NCBI GenBank assembly: GCA_017480195.1
Contig: JAFVBE010000016.1
Span: 38,079 to 102,078, forward strand
Length of the DNA stretch: 64,000 bases
Source: Lachnospiraceae bacterium
GTDB lineage: Bacteria > Bacillota > Clostridia > Lachnospirales > Lachnospiraceae
Direction of reading: 5' to 3'
In this document: positions 35,358-43,726 of the stretch, piece after piece
Layout of the letters: each line of letters begins with the position of its first letter
Position numbering within the stretch: the first letter of the stretch is position 1
Program-made: the position numbers and the translations under genes
The notes under the pieces: model-generated
Seen by the model: the letters and a program-made list of their open reading frames with translations, nothing else
What the model was told of the DNA's origin: nothing
Databases searched by the model: none

Positions 35358-36029
35358 CTACTTTTTCTCCAATCTATAGCCGATATTCCTCTTTGCCTGT
35401 ATCTCAATATTGGCACCAAGCTTCTCAAGCTTTTTTCTAAGATACGAAATATTAACCCATACTGTACCTACCTCAGCATCGCTCTCATAGCCCCATACCT
35501 TCTCAAGCAAAGTATCTGCGGATACATACATCTTTTGATTAAGCATAAAGACCTCCATAACCTGAAACTCTAATTTAGGAAGTACCATAGACTCATTACC
35601 AACCTTTAATTCAAAGGTCTGCTGATTAAGTGTTACATTTCCACAAGTAAGTTCATTTGTCATCACCTTTTCACGCCTTCTTAACATAGCTCTTACTCTC
35701 GCAAGCAGCTCATCCATAGCAAAAGGTTTAGCAAGGTAATCATCAGCACCGAGGTCAAGTCCTACGACCCTGTCCTCTACCTCTGACTTAGCCGTAAGCA
35801 ACAGTATAGGTATCTGACAGCCTTCACTTCTAAGCTCCTTTAATACCTGTAATCCATCCTTCTTTGGCATCATTATATCCATTATGATACCGTCATAATT
35901 TCCGAGTCTTGCATAATCAAGCGCTTCTTCTCCATCATAAACCGCATCAACTATATACTTGTGGAAGGTAAGAATATCCACAAGTGCATCTGACATATCA
36001 ATTTCATCCTCGGCTAAAAGTAACTTCAT
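35358..36029 (-). CDS. OmpR-family response regulator
   Basis: A 223-residue DNA-binding regulator paired with the adjacent kinase. The receiver domain has LLAEDE, the phosphorylation site in IIMDIMMPKKDG, LLTAKS and the KPF lysine. The C-terminal winged helix ends WVNISYLRKKLEK...IGYRLEKK. No spacer separates it from the kinase gene. Target genes are unknown; the wall cluster downstream is a plausible one given position and direction. Confidence 0.94.
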   Translation of the reverse strand: MKLLLAEDEIDMSDALVDILTFHKYIVDAVYDGEEALDYARLGNYDGIIMDIMMPKKDGLQVLKELRSEGCQIPILLLTAKSEVEDRVVGLDLGADDYLAKPFAMDELLARVRAMLRRREKVMTNELTCGNVTLNQQTFELKVGNESMVLPKLEFQVMEVFMLNQKMYVSADTLLEKVWGYESDAEVGTVWVNISYLRKKLEKLGANIEIQAKRNIGYRLEKK

Positions 36030-36095
36030 TTATTTTCCCACCCTGATTTTTCTTTTATTTTAAGATTATACCTTAATGAATATATCGTTGCAAGC

Positions 36096-36128
36096 AAAAA
36101 AGCCCTATGTGTACACATAAGGCTTTTT
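36096..36128 (-). terminator. Terminator after the carD-like gene
   Basis: AAAAAAGCCCTATGTG and CACATAAGGCTTTTT form a stem of about 14 pairs with a short loop and T runs on both strands. It lies between the carD-like stop (36166) and the response regulator start (36029), so it should isolate the two. Confidence 0.8.
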
Positions 36129-36165
36129 CTTGGGGTTTGTTTTCATCATTTACCACACTTGGGGT

Positions 36166-36663
36166 TCACGCGCAGTTACTCAGAATTATTTCCTGAATCT
36201 CACAAACTTCACGACCTGTCGCCAAAGCAAGCTCCGAATAGAGGGCGTCCTCTGCTATTTTAAGATATCTTTCATCAGTAGCAGTTATTTTCTTTCCCAA
36301 TTCCTCACGCTCCTTCTTTCTGATAAGAAGAGTTTTAAGAACCTGAATCCACTGTCTTAAATCACTGCTCTTGATAGCCAGCTTGTAACTGGCATCCCTC
36401 ATTCTGTCGTTGCTTATCTCCAAAGGCTCAATGTCCTTTGTCTGACTGAGTATCTCTTTTGCTTCATCAGCCGAGATAACACGTCTAATCGAAATGTTGT
36501 CATCATCTGCCGGGCAGAATAGTCTACTTCCTTTAGTCTTCTCAGGCATAAGTACGTAATACAATCTGTCAGTATCAATTCCTGAAATATCCGGATGAGT
36601 AATATCTAATACGCGGCAAATCCCATTATGTCCGTAAACAATATAGTCGCCAATATTAAACAT
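36166..36663 (-). CDS. CarD-family transcription regulator
   Basis: A 165-residue protein with an N-terminal CarD/TRCF RNA-polymerase-interacting domain (MFNIGDYIVYGHNGICRVLDI...YYVLMPEKTKGSRLFCPADD) and a helical C-terminal DNA-binding part ending with the typical LATGREVCEIQEII-like pattern. CarD proteins bind the RNA polymerase beta subunit and stabilise open promoter complexes. The gene is monocistronic here, bounded by a terminator downstream and an AT-rich leader upstream. Confidence 0.88.
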   Translation of the reverse strand: MFNIGDYIVYGHNGICRVLDITHPDISGIDTDRLYYVLMPEKTKGSRLFCPADDDNISIRRVISADEAKEILSQTKDIEPLEISNDRMRDASYKLAIKSSDLRQWIQVLKTLLIRKKEREELGKKITATDERYLKIAEDALYSELALATGREVCEIQEIILSNCA

Positions 36664-36836
36664 CGCTTCCTCCTTATTTCGTATGGATACTCACAAAATT
36701 TTGCGGAAAGTATCTCTACGATAATTATAATAACAAATTAAGCGAAATATTGTAAGCCTTTTTTGTTACTTACTTAAATTTCGTCAGTTTGCCTAATTTA
36801 ATTCTACCCACTTTTAGCACTTTTCTAACAAATTAA

Positions 36837-37010
36837 TCAGATAAATCCTTTAAAGTTTTTTTCAACATCCTTTCTTGGCAGCATAACCATACGACCGCAT
36901 TTTGTGCACCTTAACCGAAAATCCATTCCGACTCTTAATATCTCCCACTTATTTTCACCGCAGGGATGACCTTTTTTCAACCTAATAAGCTGCCCTATAT
37001 CAAAATCCAC
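36837..37010 (-). CDS. DUF951 family small protein
   Basis: A 57-residue protein with GTG start. Its sequence has DFDIGQLIRLKKGHPCG, KWEILRVGMDFRLRCTKCG and MLPRKDVEKNFKG, which is the DUF951 (YyzM-like) pattern: a small beta-barrel with a Cys...Cys-x-x-Cys cluster likely to bind zinc. GAGG lies nine bases before the GTG. The upstream CBS gene stops 11 bases away, so the two are probably co-translated. The function of the family is not established; neighbours elsewhere often include chromosome-segregation and S6 genes. Confidence 0.85.
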   Translation of the reverse strand: MDFDIGQLIRLKKGHPCGENKWEILRVGMDFRLRCTKCGRMVMLPRKDVEKNFKGFI

Positions 37011-37020
37011 CGTTTAAACC

Positions 37021-37404
37021 TCACTTGCTCAAATATTCTATAATATTCTTCCTGGTTATAATTCCGACAAAACATTTTCTGTCATCAACTATTGAAAGAA
37101 AATTCCTATCAAGAATTTTATCCATTATTTCTTCTTTAGATACTGAGGTTATTATAAATCCCTCCTTGTCGCCGCTTATTATCTCACTAACCCTGTGCTC
37201 AACAAGCTTATCCCTACCGATTTCCATAACAATTTTTAAGAAGTCTCCCTCACTTACAACTCCGAGATACACTCCTTCATTATCTATTACCGGAACAGCC
37301 GTAAATCCACTTTGTAAAAGCTCATCAACAGCCTTATCCAAAGTATCATCTGCATGCAAATATGTAATCATTTGTTTAGGTATAAGTATACCGAATATAT
37401 TCAT
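37021..37404 (-). CDS. CBS-domain-pair protein
   Basis: A 127-residue stand-alone CBS pair (Bateman module). Both halves show the fold's ending pattern: GFTAVPVIDNEGVYLGVVSEGDFLK and FLSIVDDRKCFVGIITRKNIIEYL. Such proteins bind adenosine nucleotides and act as energy sensors, often without an enzymatic partner in the same chain. It starts immediately after the metallophosphoesterase gene and is followed by the DUF951 gene. No catalytic domain is present. Confidence 0.88.
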   Translation of the reverse strand: MNIFGILIPKQMITYLHADDTLDKAVDELLQSGFTAVPVIDNEGVYLGVVSEGDFLKIVMEIGRDKLVEHRVSEIISGDKEGFIITSVSKEEIMDKILDRNFLSIVDDRKCFVGIITRKNIIEYLSK

Positions 37405-39198
37405 TTATAAACCTCCATTCACTATTAGATTGTATGTTCTGATTTTCTTTTTTAACTCCTCAGTCTTTTGCTCAAGCTTTTTTATCTCACTAAGAAAAAA
37501 TTTATGTTTTTCATTATTTATTTCATATTCTGAAAGCTTAAATATAAGCTTTTCTCTTTCTCTCTCATATTCATTTATCTTATTCTGGTTACCTGAGTGT
37601 TCCTCTACTTTTTTATGGCTTTGCGTTCCGGTATATAACTTGTATACCAAAAAACCAAGTATAGCATCCAGCAGAAGCACAATAAGTACTCTGATAAGCC
37701 AAGGTTTAAATTCCTGATTAAGATATGCCGGGGCAACCGTAATCATAACATATATAACAAGCCCCACCAAAACAGGCACCACGAATAAAAGAACCATCCT
37801 TAATCTCTTCAATTCAAAAATACGGTTAATCTGAGAGTCCCTAAATGATATGTCATCAATCTTAAGATTGATTGCATTGATTTTCTCGTTTGTGGAATTA
37901 ATCTCTCCGGTCATATCCTCATATTTCTCTGATTTTTGTCTATAATCCTCTTTCTTCTCAATATTTTTTTCTATCTGACCCTGCATATATTCTATCTCAG
38001 CTTTAGTATTATTAATGACTGAACGATGAGCGTATTTTGCTGCGCCCTCATCAGCAGCCATCATCGTAAGTTCAAGATTATCCACGCCCCAAAGTGCTAC
38101 TACCATATTTGAGGAATATACTTCTACTGCATCTTTTTTATAAGGAGCGCTGCTGCCATTCAACTTTTTTAAATGCTGTCCTAGTATATTGTCATTATTA
38201 TGAAGCATTAAAATACTCGAATTAACCGAAAGCCCTTTTGCACCGTTTATCTCCATTATTCTGTATTTTTTCTCGACTTCACTTAAATCGAAATCCTCGT
38301 AGCATTTTTTACTTCTTCTTATATTGATTTTATATATATTGTCTGAATTATCTTCACAACTTAAGATGATTTGACTTACTAATTTCGAATTAACGGTATT
38401 CTCATCCACATCAAAGTCAAGCTCTGTATATTCCCTATGTGAGAACGGCACAAGTTTGGCAGACATTATCTGCTTATCCACATAGCCCTTTATATATCCA
38501 TGCTTACCTTGCTCATCTATGGAAAGCGGTTCCAGACTACCCGGATAATAGGTCTTATATTCAGGTTTCTCCAGATAGCTATGTATATGACCCATACCAA
38601 CATAATCAAAATCCTTAAGCCTATATACCTCCTCCCACGCAAACGGCTCGACATTTTCACCGCCGGCATGTACAAGAAGTATATTTATATTGCTCTGATT
38701 GTGAATTGTAATCGTATCGAAATCGTTTCTCTGATTTTCTGAACTGTACTGACATATGCCGTATATATCCAGCTTGAATTTCTCGAAGTGAACACAGTCT
38801 ATGATTTTATCTGCATATACAGGTCTTTCTCCCTCTAAAGCAACAGACTTATTGGCACGATTGAACTCGTCACCGTTAAGCAGATAGACATTCGACATAA
38901 AGGCATACGACCAAAGCGGAGCACCCTTCTTAAGATAATCCGCCTCGCCGGTTATGTATATGATATTGGTATTTTTCAATTTGAATAAGATTTTATCGAC
39001 AGCATATATTTCATCCTCAGAAGGAACATGATCGAATAAATCACCCGTAATGAAGAGGAAATCTACCGGTTCCATCTCAAGTCTGTCTATAAATGCAGTA
39101 AATGTATCGTATATTTCTTTATCTCTGAATTTACCCCAAGGTTTATCAGAATCAGGCTTAGCGCCTAAGTGTACATCAGCAATATGTGCAAATTTCAT
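37405..39198 (-). CDS. SbcD/YhaO-like metallophosphoesterase with altered GNHD motif and membrane hairpin
   Basis: A 597-residue protein. Residues 1-240 are a calcineurin-type phosphoesterase with HIADVHLG (metal Asp/His), ITGDLFDH and a later GHIH. The GNHD motif, however, reads GEAD (84-87), losing both the metal-binding Asn and the catalytic His. After a mixed middle part come coiled-coil segments (about 405-455), two membrane segments (about 465-520) and another coiled coil. Normal SbcD/YhaO proteins are soluble and work with an SbcC/YhaN ATPase, which is absent here. A reduced or non-nucleolytic function is likely. It precedes the CBS gene without spacer. Confidence 0.8.
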   Translation of the reverse strand: MKFAHIADVHLGAKPDSDKPWGKFRDKEIYDTFTAFIDRLEMEPVDFLFITGDLFDHVPSEDEIYAVDKILFKLKNTNIIYITGEADYLKKGAPLWSYAFMSNVYLLNGDEFNRANKSVALEGERPVYADKIIDCVHFEKFKLDIYGICQYSSENQRNDFDTITIHNQSNINILLVHAGGENVEPFAWEEVYRLKDFDYVGMGHIHSYLEKPEYKTYYPGSLEPLSIDEQGKHGYIKGYVDKQIMSAKLVPFSHREYTELDFDVDENTVNSKLVSQIILSCEDNSDNIYKINIRRSKKCYEDFDLSEVEKKYRIMEINGAKGLSVNSSILMLHNNDNILGQHLKKLNGSSAPYKKDAVEVYSSNMVVALWGVDNLELTMMAADEGAAKYAHRSVINNTKAEIEYMQGQIEKNIEKKEDYRQKSEKYEDMTGEINSTNEKINAINLKIDDISFRDSQINRIFELKRLRMVLLFVVPVLVGLVIYVMITVAPAYLNQEFKPWLIRVLIVLLLDAILGFLVYKLYTGTQSHKKVEEHSGNQNKINEYEREREKLIFKLSEYEINNEKHKFFLSEIKKLEQKTEELKKKIRTYNLIVNGGL

Positions 39199-39243
39199 AG
39201 TAACCCCATTTAAAAATATATTTATGGAGCAATCACTTTATTA

Positions 39244-41160
39244 TCATTCGTGATATTTAAGCATACGCATGGAATTAAGTATGGCAATTACCGATACTCC
39301 TACATCGGCAAATACCGCAAACCACATTCCTGCTATGCCGAGTACGCCAAGCACCATCGCAAGAAGCTTTACTCCAAGTGCAAATACTATATTCTCATAG
39401 ACAATTCTGAGAGTTTTCTTACCTATAAAATTAACTGTAGCAAGCTTAACAGGATTGTCATCCATAAGTACAATATCCGCAGCTTCAATAGCCGCATCCT
39501 GTCCCAATGCTCCCATAGCTACACCTACATCTGCCCTGATAAGTGACGGAGCATCATTTATGCCGTCTCCGACGAAGCATACCATAGCATCATCATTTTC
39601 AGACTTCTTATCCGTAATTATAGTCTCAAGATTATCTAACTTATCCGCAGGAAGAAGCTCACTATACACTCTGCCTATGCCAAGCTTACCCGCTACCGCT
39701 TCGGCAGCCTCCCGCCTGTCGCCTGTAAGCATAACCGTATCATCTATTCCCTGAGTGTTAAGTCTTTCTATGGCCGATGCCGATGTCGGTTTTATCTCGT
39801 CTGATATTGTAATATATCCAAGGCAGTTCAACTTGTCAGCCACATAGATTATTGTGCCGTAATTCTGCTCAAGCTTGAGATTATTCTGCACTCCTATATC
39901 GTCCAATAACTTTGTATTGCCCACATATACTATATTACCATTATTTAGCTCAAGTTCAATACCTTTTCCTGCAATTTCGTTAGAATTTTTTATATTTTCT
40001 TTATTTATAGCATTACCTGTCTTCGAATATGCCTCTTTTATGGATACCGCAATCGGATGATTGGAATAATATTCAGCATAAGCAGCCAGCTCAAGAAGCT
40101 TATCCTCAGTCATATTCTCTCCGGGAACTATCTCACTTACAGCAAATACTCCCTTGGTAAGTGTACCCGTCTTATCAAACACGACCGTCTTAACCTTCGC
40201 CATAGCCTCAAGATAATTGCTTCCCTTGATTAATATTCCCATATTAGAAGCTGCGCCGATACCTCCAAAGAAGCTTAATGGTACGGATATTACGAGCGCA
40301 CATGGACAGCTTATTACAAGGAATATAAGCGCTCTGCCTATCCATGTCGCAAAGCTCTGCTTAAGTATAAGCGGTGGTACAAATGCCACTATAACCGCCG
40401 CAAGCACAACAAGCGGAGTATAGACCTTGGCAAAACGCGTTATAAAGCTCTCCTGACGAGATTTATTCGTGCTCGCATTTTCAACCATATTAAGGATTTT
40501 TGAGACCGTTGATTCACCGAATTCCTTCGTAACCTTTATCTTAAGTACGCTCTGCTCATTGATGCAGCCGCTTAAGATTTCATCACCTGCGACAACTCTG
40601 CGCGGTACAGATTCACCTGTAAGCGCTGCCGTATCTATAAAACTCTCTCCCTCTGTCACGATTCCGTCCAAAGGAATCTTCTCTCCTGCCAGTACAACTA
40701 TCTCGTCACCGATTTTAACATCCTCAGGGTCAACCTTCTCAAGCTCACCCTCCTTCTCAATATTGGCATAATCAGGTCGAAGCTTAACCAGCGAGGTAAT
40801 CGCAGTCCTTGACTTATTGACAGCTATATTCTCAAATAACTCGCCTATCTGATAGAATATCATAACAGCAGCCGCTTCCCTGTACTCACCAAGCGCAAAC
40901 GCACCTATTGTCGCAATAGACATAAGAAAATTCTCGTCAAATACATTTCCATGCGCTATATTCTTCGCAGATTTTATAAGCACCTTAAGACCTACAATAA
41001 GATAAGGTATAAGATAAAGGCCTATATGAATAAGCTTATCTGCATATGTAGGAAGCTTACCTATCTTTTCATCCGTCAAATGAAAAACTATAGATATAAT
41101 GATTAACAATATTAAACTGATAATTATTCGTAGTAAACTTTTTTTCTGTTTCTTATTCAT
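39244..41160 (-). CDS. Heavy-metal P1B-type ATPase (Zn/Cd/Co export type)
   Basis: A 638-residue membrane pump. Domains in order are two to four N-terminal membrane segments, the actuator with TGES (191-194), the ion-path motif SCPCALV (CPC 285-287), the phosphorylation site DKTGTLT (D329) and the SNHPIA nucleotide motif. The hinge DGINDAPSL closes the catalytic core. The CPC with no Cu-type NY motifs nearby fits Zn/Cd export. The usual N-terminal HMA domain is missing; a free HMA protein is encoded 110 bases upstream. The ArsR regulator heads the same direction of genes. Confidence 0.92.
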   Translation of the reverse strand: MNKKQKKSLLRIIISLILLIIISIVFHLTDEKIGKLPTYADKLIHIGLYLIPYLIVGLKVLIKSAKNIAHGNVFDENFLMSIATIGAFALGEYREAAAVMIFYQIGELFENIAVNKSRTAITSLVKLRPDYANIEKEGELEKVDPEDVKIGDEIVVLAGEKIPLDGIVTEGESFIDTAALTGESVPRRVVAGDEILSGCINEQSVLKIKVTKEFGESTVSKILNMVENASTNKSRQESFITRFAKVYTPLVVLAAVIVAFVPPLILKQSFATWIGRALIFLVISCPCALVISVPLSFFGGIGAASNMGILIKGSNYLEAMAKVKTVVFDKTGTLTKGVFAVSEIVPGENMTEDKLLELAAYAEYYSNHPIAVSIKEAYSKTGNAINKENIKNSNEIAGKGIELELNNGNIVYVGNTKLLDDIGVQNNLKLEQNYGTIIYVADKLNCLGYITISDEIKPTSASAIERLNTQGIDDTVMLTGDRREAAEAVAGKLGIGRVYSELLPADKLDNLETIITDKKSENDDAMVCFVGDGINDAPSLIRADVGVAMGALGQDAAIEAADIVLMDDNPVKLATVNFIGKKTLRIVYENIVFALGVKLLAMVLGVLGIAGMWFAVFADVGVSVIAILNSMRMLKYHE

Positions 41161-41269
41161 ATTCGAGTCCCCTATCTATCCTGAATTAAAAAAGAATTAG
41201 TCCGGCTGCGGTGTGCTTCTGCATATACCACCATAAAAACATCTAAAGCCAAAATACAAAACAAATAAT

Positions 41270-41488
41270 TTATAATACAACCTCGCAGTCAGGTTCTACC
41301 TTCCTGATAGCCTTAACTACCTTCTTCATAATCTTGTCAAAGTCCTCCTCTGCTGCCTCAATAGTAAGCTTCTGAGCCATGAAACTCACCGTAGCATCCT
41401 CTACTCCTTCTATCTTCTTGATAGCTTCCTCCATCTTAGCAGCACAGTTAGCGCAATCCAAATCAATTAAATCATATCTTTTTTTCAT
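41270..41488 (-). CDS. Free heavy-metal-associated (HMA) domain protein
   Basis: A 72-residue ferredoxin-fold metal carrier. The binding loop is DLDCANCAAKMEEA (C-x-x-C), followed by GVEDATVSF and a C-terminal DCEVVL. I start at ATG 41488 (MKKRYDLIDL), where GGGAG lies upstream. It likely delivers the metal to the P-type ATPase, whose own N-terminal HMA domain is absent. It lies between arsR and the pump, separated from arsR by a repeated hairpin sequence. Confidence 0.88.
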   Translation of the reverse strand: MKKRYDLIDLDCANCAAKMEEAIKKIEGVEDATVSFMAQKLTIEAAEEDFDKIMKKVVKAIRKVEPDCEVVL

Positions 41489-41514
41489 TTTAATTATCTC
41501 CCTTCTTCTATCTT

Positions 41515-41641
41515 GCAAAATGTCAGCTCGTGCAAGCACGGCTGCCGCTTTGCTCATTCTGCAATCTCGCCTGTCGGCTCGATAGTTCTACTCGCAAAAT
41601 GTCAGTTCGTGCAAGCACGACTGCCGCTTTGCTCATTCTGC
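41515..41641. repeat. Two 48-bp direct repeats with internal hairpin
   Basis: Copies at 41515-41562 and 41594-41641 are 46/48 identical and spaced by 31 bases. Each contains a hairpin CAG-C/T-...CGTG-CAAG-CACG-G/A-CTG. The two differences (C to T and G to A) fall on opposite sides of the same base pair, so pairing is kept. The second copy supplies the last codons and stop of the arsR gene; the first ends 26 bases above the HMA start. A weaker relative lies at 56534-56577. Confidence 0.75.
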
Positions 41642-41998
41642 TATATGTTCAATTCCCATTTTTATAATGCTCTCCACATGAGCGTCATCAAGCGCATATA
41701 TTATCTGTTTGCCCTCGCGCCTGTTCTTAACCAGCTTGGCGTTCTTAAGTATCTTGAGCTGATGGGATATGGCAGACTGTGTCATACCAAGAATCTCTGC
41801 TATATCGCATACACACATTTCTGATTTGAACAGTGTATATAATATCTTAATCCTTGTTGTATCACCAAACACCTTGAATAGCTCTGCCAAGTCATACAAT
41901 GACTCTTCATCAGGCATCTCCATAGATATTTCACTGACAAGCTCGCTGTGTACCTCTATCTCGTCGCAACACTCTTCGTGTCTGTCATCCTTTATCAT
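41633..41998 (-). CDS. ArsR/SmtB-family metal-sensing repressor
   Basis: A 121-residue winged-helix repressor. It carries both classical metal-site patterns: CVC in the first recognition-side helix (EMCVCDIAEIL, the alpha-3 site of CadC) and DDAH...H-x-x-E near the C-terminus (DDAHVESIIKMGIEHIAE, the alpha-5 site of CzrA/SmtB with a final Glu). TQSAISHQLKILK is the DNA-reading helix. I start at ATG 41998, preceded by AAGGAGA. It likely represses its own operon with the HMA protein and pump. Zn, Cd or Co is expected. Confidence 0.92.
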   Translation of the reverse strand: MIKDDRHEECCDEIEVHSELVSEISMEMPDEESLYDLAELFKVFGDTTRIKILYTLFKSEMCVCDIAEILGMTQSAISHQLKILKNAKLVKNRREGKQIIYALDDAHVESIIKMGIEHIAE

Positions 41999-42023
41999 AC
42001 GAAAGTCTCCTTTCATAATTATA

Positions 42024-42049
42024 AACATATGAACAAATATTCATATATT
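42024..42049 (-). promoter_or_regulatory. 12-2-12 operator of the ArsR/SmtB repressor
   Basis: AACATATGAACA (42024-42035), two spacer bases and TATTCATATATT (42038-42049) form a 12-2-12 inverted repeat with 10 of 12 pairs. The TGAA...TTCA core is the known SmtB/CzrA operator type. It sits 26 bases upstream of the repressor start and just upstream of a TATAAT-like box, so binding would block transcription of the efflux operon. Confidence 0.75.
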
Positions 42050-42194
42050 CAATATACTCTTCTAATATAAAAATGTCAATATAATTTTGTAAATTTTCAT
42101 GTAAGTTCACAACAAAAATTTTCCTTTTCAAAATTGACACATCCTTAGTGGAGTGTTTTGGGCTTTATAGAAGAACTTTTCTATAAAATAAAAA

Positions 42195-42233
42195 ATATAT
42201 CAGTAAGCCTTAATATTCGGTCTACTGATATAT
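42195..42233 (-). terminator. Terminator after the spoIIQ-like gene
   Basis: ATATATCAGTA (42195-42205) and TACTGATATAT (42223-42233) form a perfect 11-bp stem extended by three further pairs. On the minus strand a T run follows. It lies 32 bases after the stop of the LytM-domain gene. The stretch from 42050 to 42194 is AT-rich and shows nothing else recognisable; no spoIIID gene is there. Confidence 0.75.
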
Positions 42234-42264
42234 CATTAAAATTTGAAATTATTCTTATGCTGAT

Positions 42265-43107
42265 TTATCTAATGAGAGAAATCGGATTAACCGGTACTCC
42301 ATCCTTAGTTATCTCAAAATAAAGGTGCGGACCTTCCTTTGCATAATAGCTTGATACAGGACCTACCTCTGCGATATTCTGTCCGACTGAAACTGCGTCG
42401 CCGACAGCTACGCATACATTCATAAGCTGACCGTATGTTGCTTCGTATCCATTGCCCATATCAATCTTAACAACTGTTCCGAATTCCTTAGTCTCCTCAA
42501 TAGAAGACACAACGCCCTCATAGGCAGCCGCTACATTGTCGCCCTCAGCACCCTGAATGAGCATACCTCTGTTACATCTGTATGCATCAAGAGTCTGGAA
42601 ATAAACTGTCGTATCCATACTGAAAGGTAATATAACATTTCCGTTTAACGGCCATACCAAGCTCTGCTCGCCATCATAGGCAAGTGACACCTGAAGCTCT
42701 ACACCATCTGCTACTATAGTTCCATCACTTGTTACTGCAGCAACCTCTTCATCTGAGACATCCTTATCGTTATTTGCAGTCTCATTATATGATACGGATG
42801 TATCTGAGGTGTCCTTCTTATCTGAGTTAGTCTTATCTGAGCTGTCAGTCTTCTTATCATCCTTTGATGCATCGGTACTTCCTGCAACATTATTGTCATT
42901 TTTCTTCGGCTCAACATTTGTAACCACTGATTCTTCGTCATTATCACTTATTATAGGCTGATCCAAATCAATGGCCTGCTTGTCCGTAAGTGCCTCCCTG
43001 TTGCTTCTGTAGCTGTATACAGTGATAAGTGCGATTAAAGCGACCACACCTACACCCAAAGCAATGTAGAAGCCCTTTGACCTGAAAAAACTCTCCATTT
43101 TGTTCAT
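42265..43107 (-). CDS. SpoIIQ-like LytM-domain protein with all catalytic residues replaced
   Basis: A 280-residue membrane-anchored protein. One membrane segment (about 13-32) is followed by a Ser/Thr/Asp/Lys-rich linker (about 50-125) and an M23/LytM fold (about 150-280). In active M23 enzymes the zinc and catalytic residues lie in HxxxD, YxHL and HLHF motifs. Here these read NRGML (179-183), YGQL and HLYF (261-264), so hydrolysis is excluded. SpoIIQ of the engulfment channel is the best-known degenerate member, and spoIID-spoIIQ adjacency in Clostridia supports this reading. GGAGG lies nine bases before the chosen ATG. A general degenerate endopeptidase is the alternative. Confidence 0.8.
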   Translation of the reverse strand: MNKMESFFRSKGFYIALGVGVVALIALITVYSYRSNREALTDKQAIDLDQPIISDNDEESVVTNVEPKKNDNNVAGSTDASKDDKKTDSSDKTNSDKKDTSDTSVSYNETANNDKDVSDEEVAAVTSDGTIVADGVELQVSLAYDGEQSLVWPLNGNVILPFSMDTTVYFQTLDAYRCNRGMLIQGAEGDNVAAAYEGVVSSIEETKEFGTVVKIDMGNGYEATYGQLMNVCVAVGDAVSVGQNIAEVGPVSSYYAKEGPHLYFEITKDGVPVNPISLIR

Positions 43108-43196
43108 AATATATGCCTCCTGATTTTTACATTTGATTAATAAATGGTTAATTTTAATCAATTTGCTAAAAATAGTATGAGCATATATTATTTGTT

Positions 43197-43634
43197 TTAT
43201 TCAATTATTTTACCGACTGTAGACATTACAGCATATTCGTATCTTGCATAATTTTCGTTATAGCTTGTTTTGCCCCATTTTTCTATGTATTTTTCTTTCG
43301 AGTAATACTCATAGGTTAAATTATCCTCGCGAAGGACGGTATCACTTCCCATTGCAAAGTAAATCTCTGTCCTTACAGCCACTGCCTGAGCCGCAAGTAT
43401 CTCATTATTATTATCAGGGCTTGCAACTCCCGGCAACACGCCCACTATATATTCCTCAACATCCATAAGCTTATTCTCCCCATTAATATTTATGAGAATG
43501 TCTTTGCCCGTGTTGATATTCTTTATATTACTGTTATCCTCATTCTGCCTGCCATTTATAGCTATGGTAATCAGATACGGCATCATAATCATTACTGCTG
43601 CCATCGCAATTATAATCGTAATTTTCTCTCCCAT
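43197..43634 (-). pseudogene. Truncated, decayed spoIID-like gene
   Basis: A 145-residue remnant of the SpoIID lytic transglycosylase. It keeps a membrane segment (about 5-26), the start of the domain (DILININGENKLMDVEEYIVGVL) and EILAAQAVAVRTE. Full SpoIID proteins run to about 300 residues or more; the C-terminal half is absent, and sequence after the stop does not continue it. The catalytic Glu region (normally LPAEMP-like) reads LPGVAS (67-72). With the dead SpoIIQ-like gene 89 bases downstream, this looks like a decaying sporulation locus. A short functional protein of new use is possible because the frame is open. Confidence 0.7.
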
Positions 43635-43726
43635 ACAAAACCAAACATGTACATAATTTATTATTATATTTTATGTAGGATATATAAAAATAATACTTGC
43701 GGAAGTCAGACACATAACAATAAATT

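Noticed and set aside
41515-41641. CRISPR array
   Set aside because: Only two copies with a 31-base spacer, one overlapping a coding end, and no cas gene in the window.
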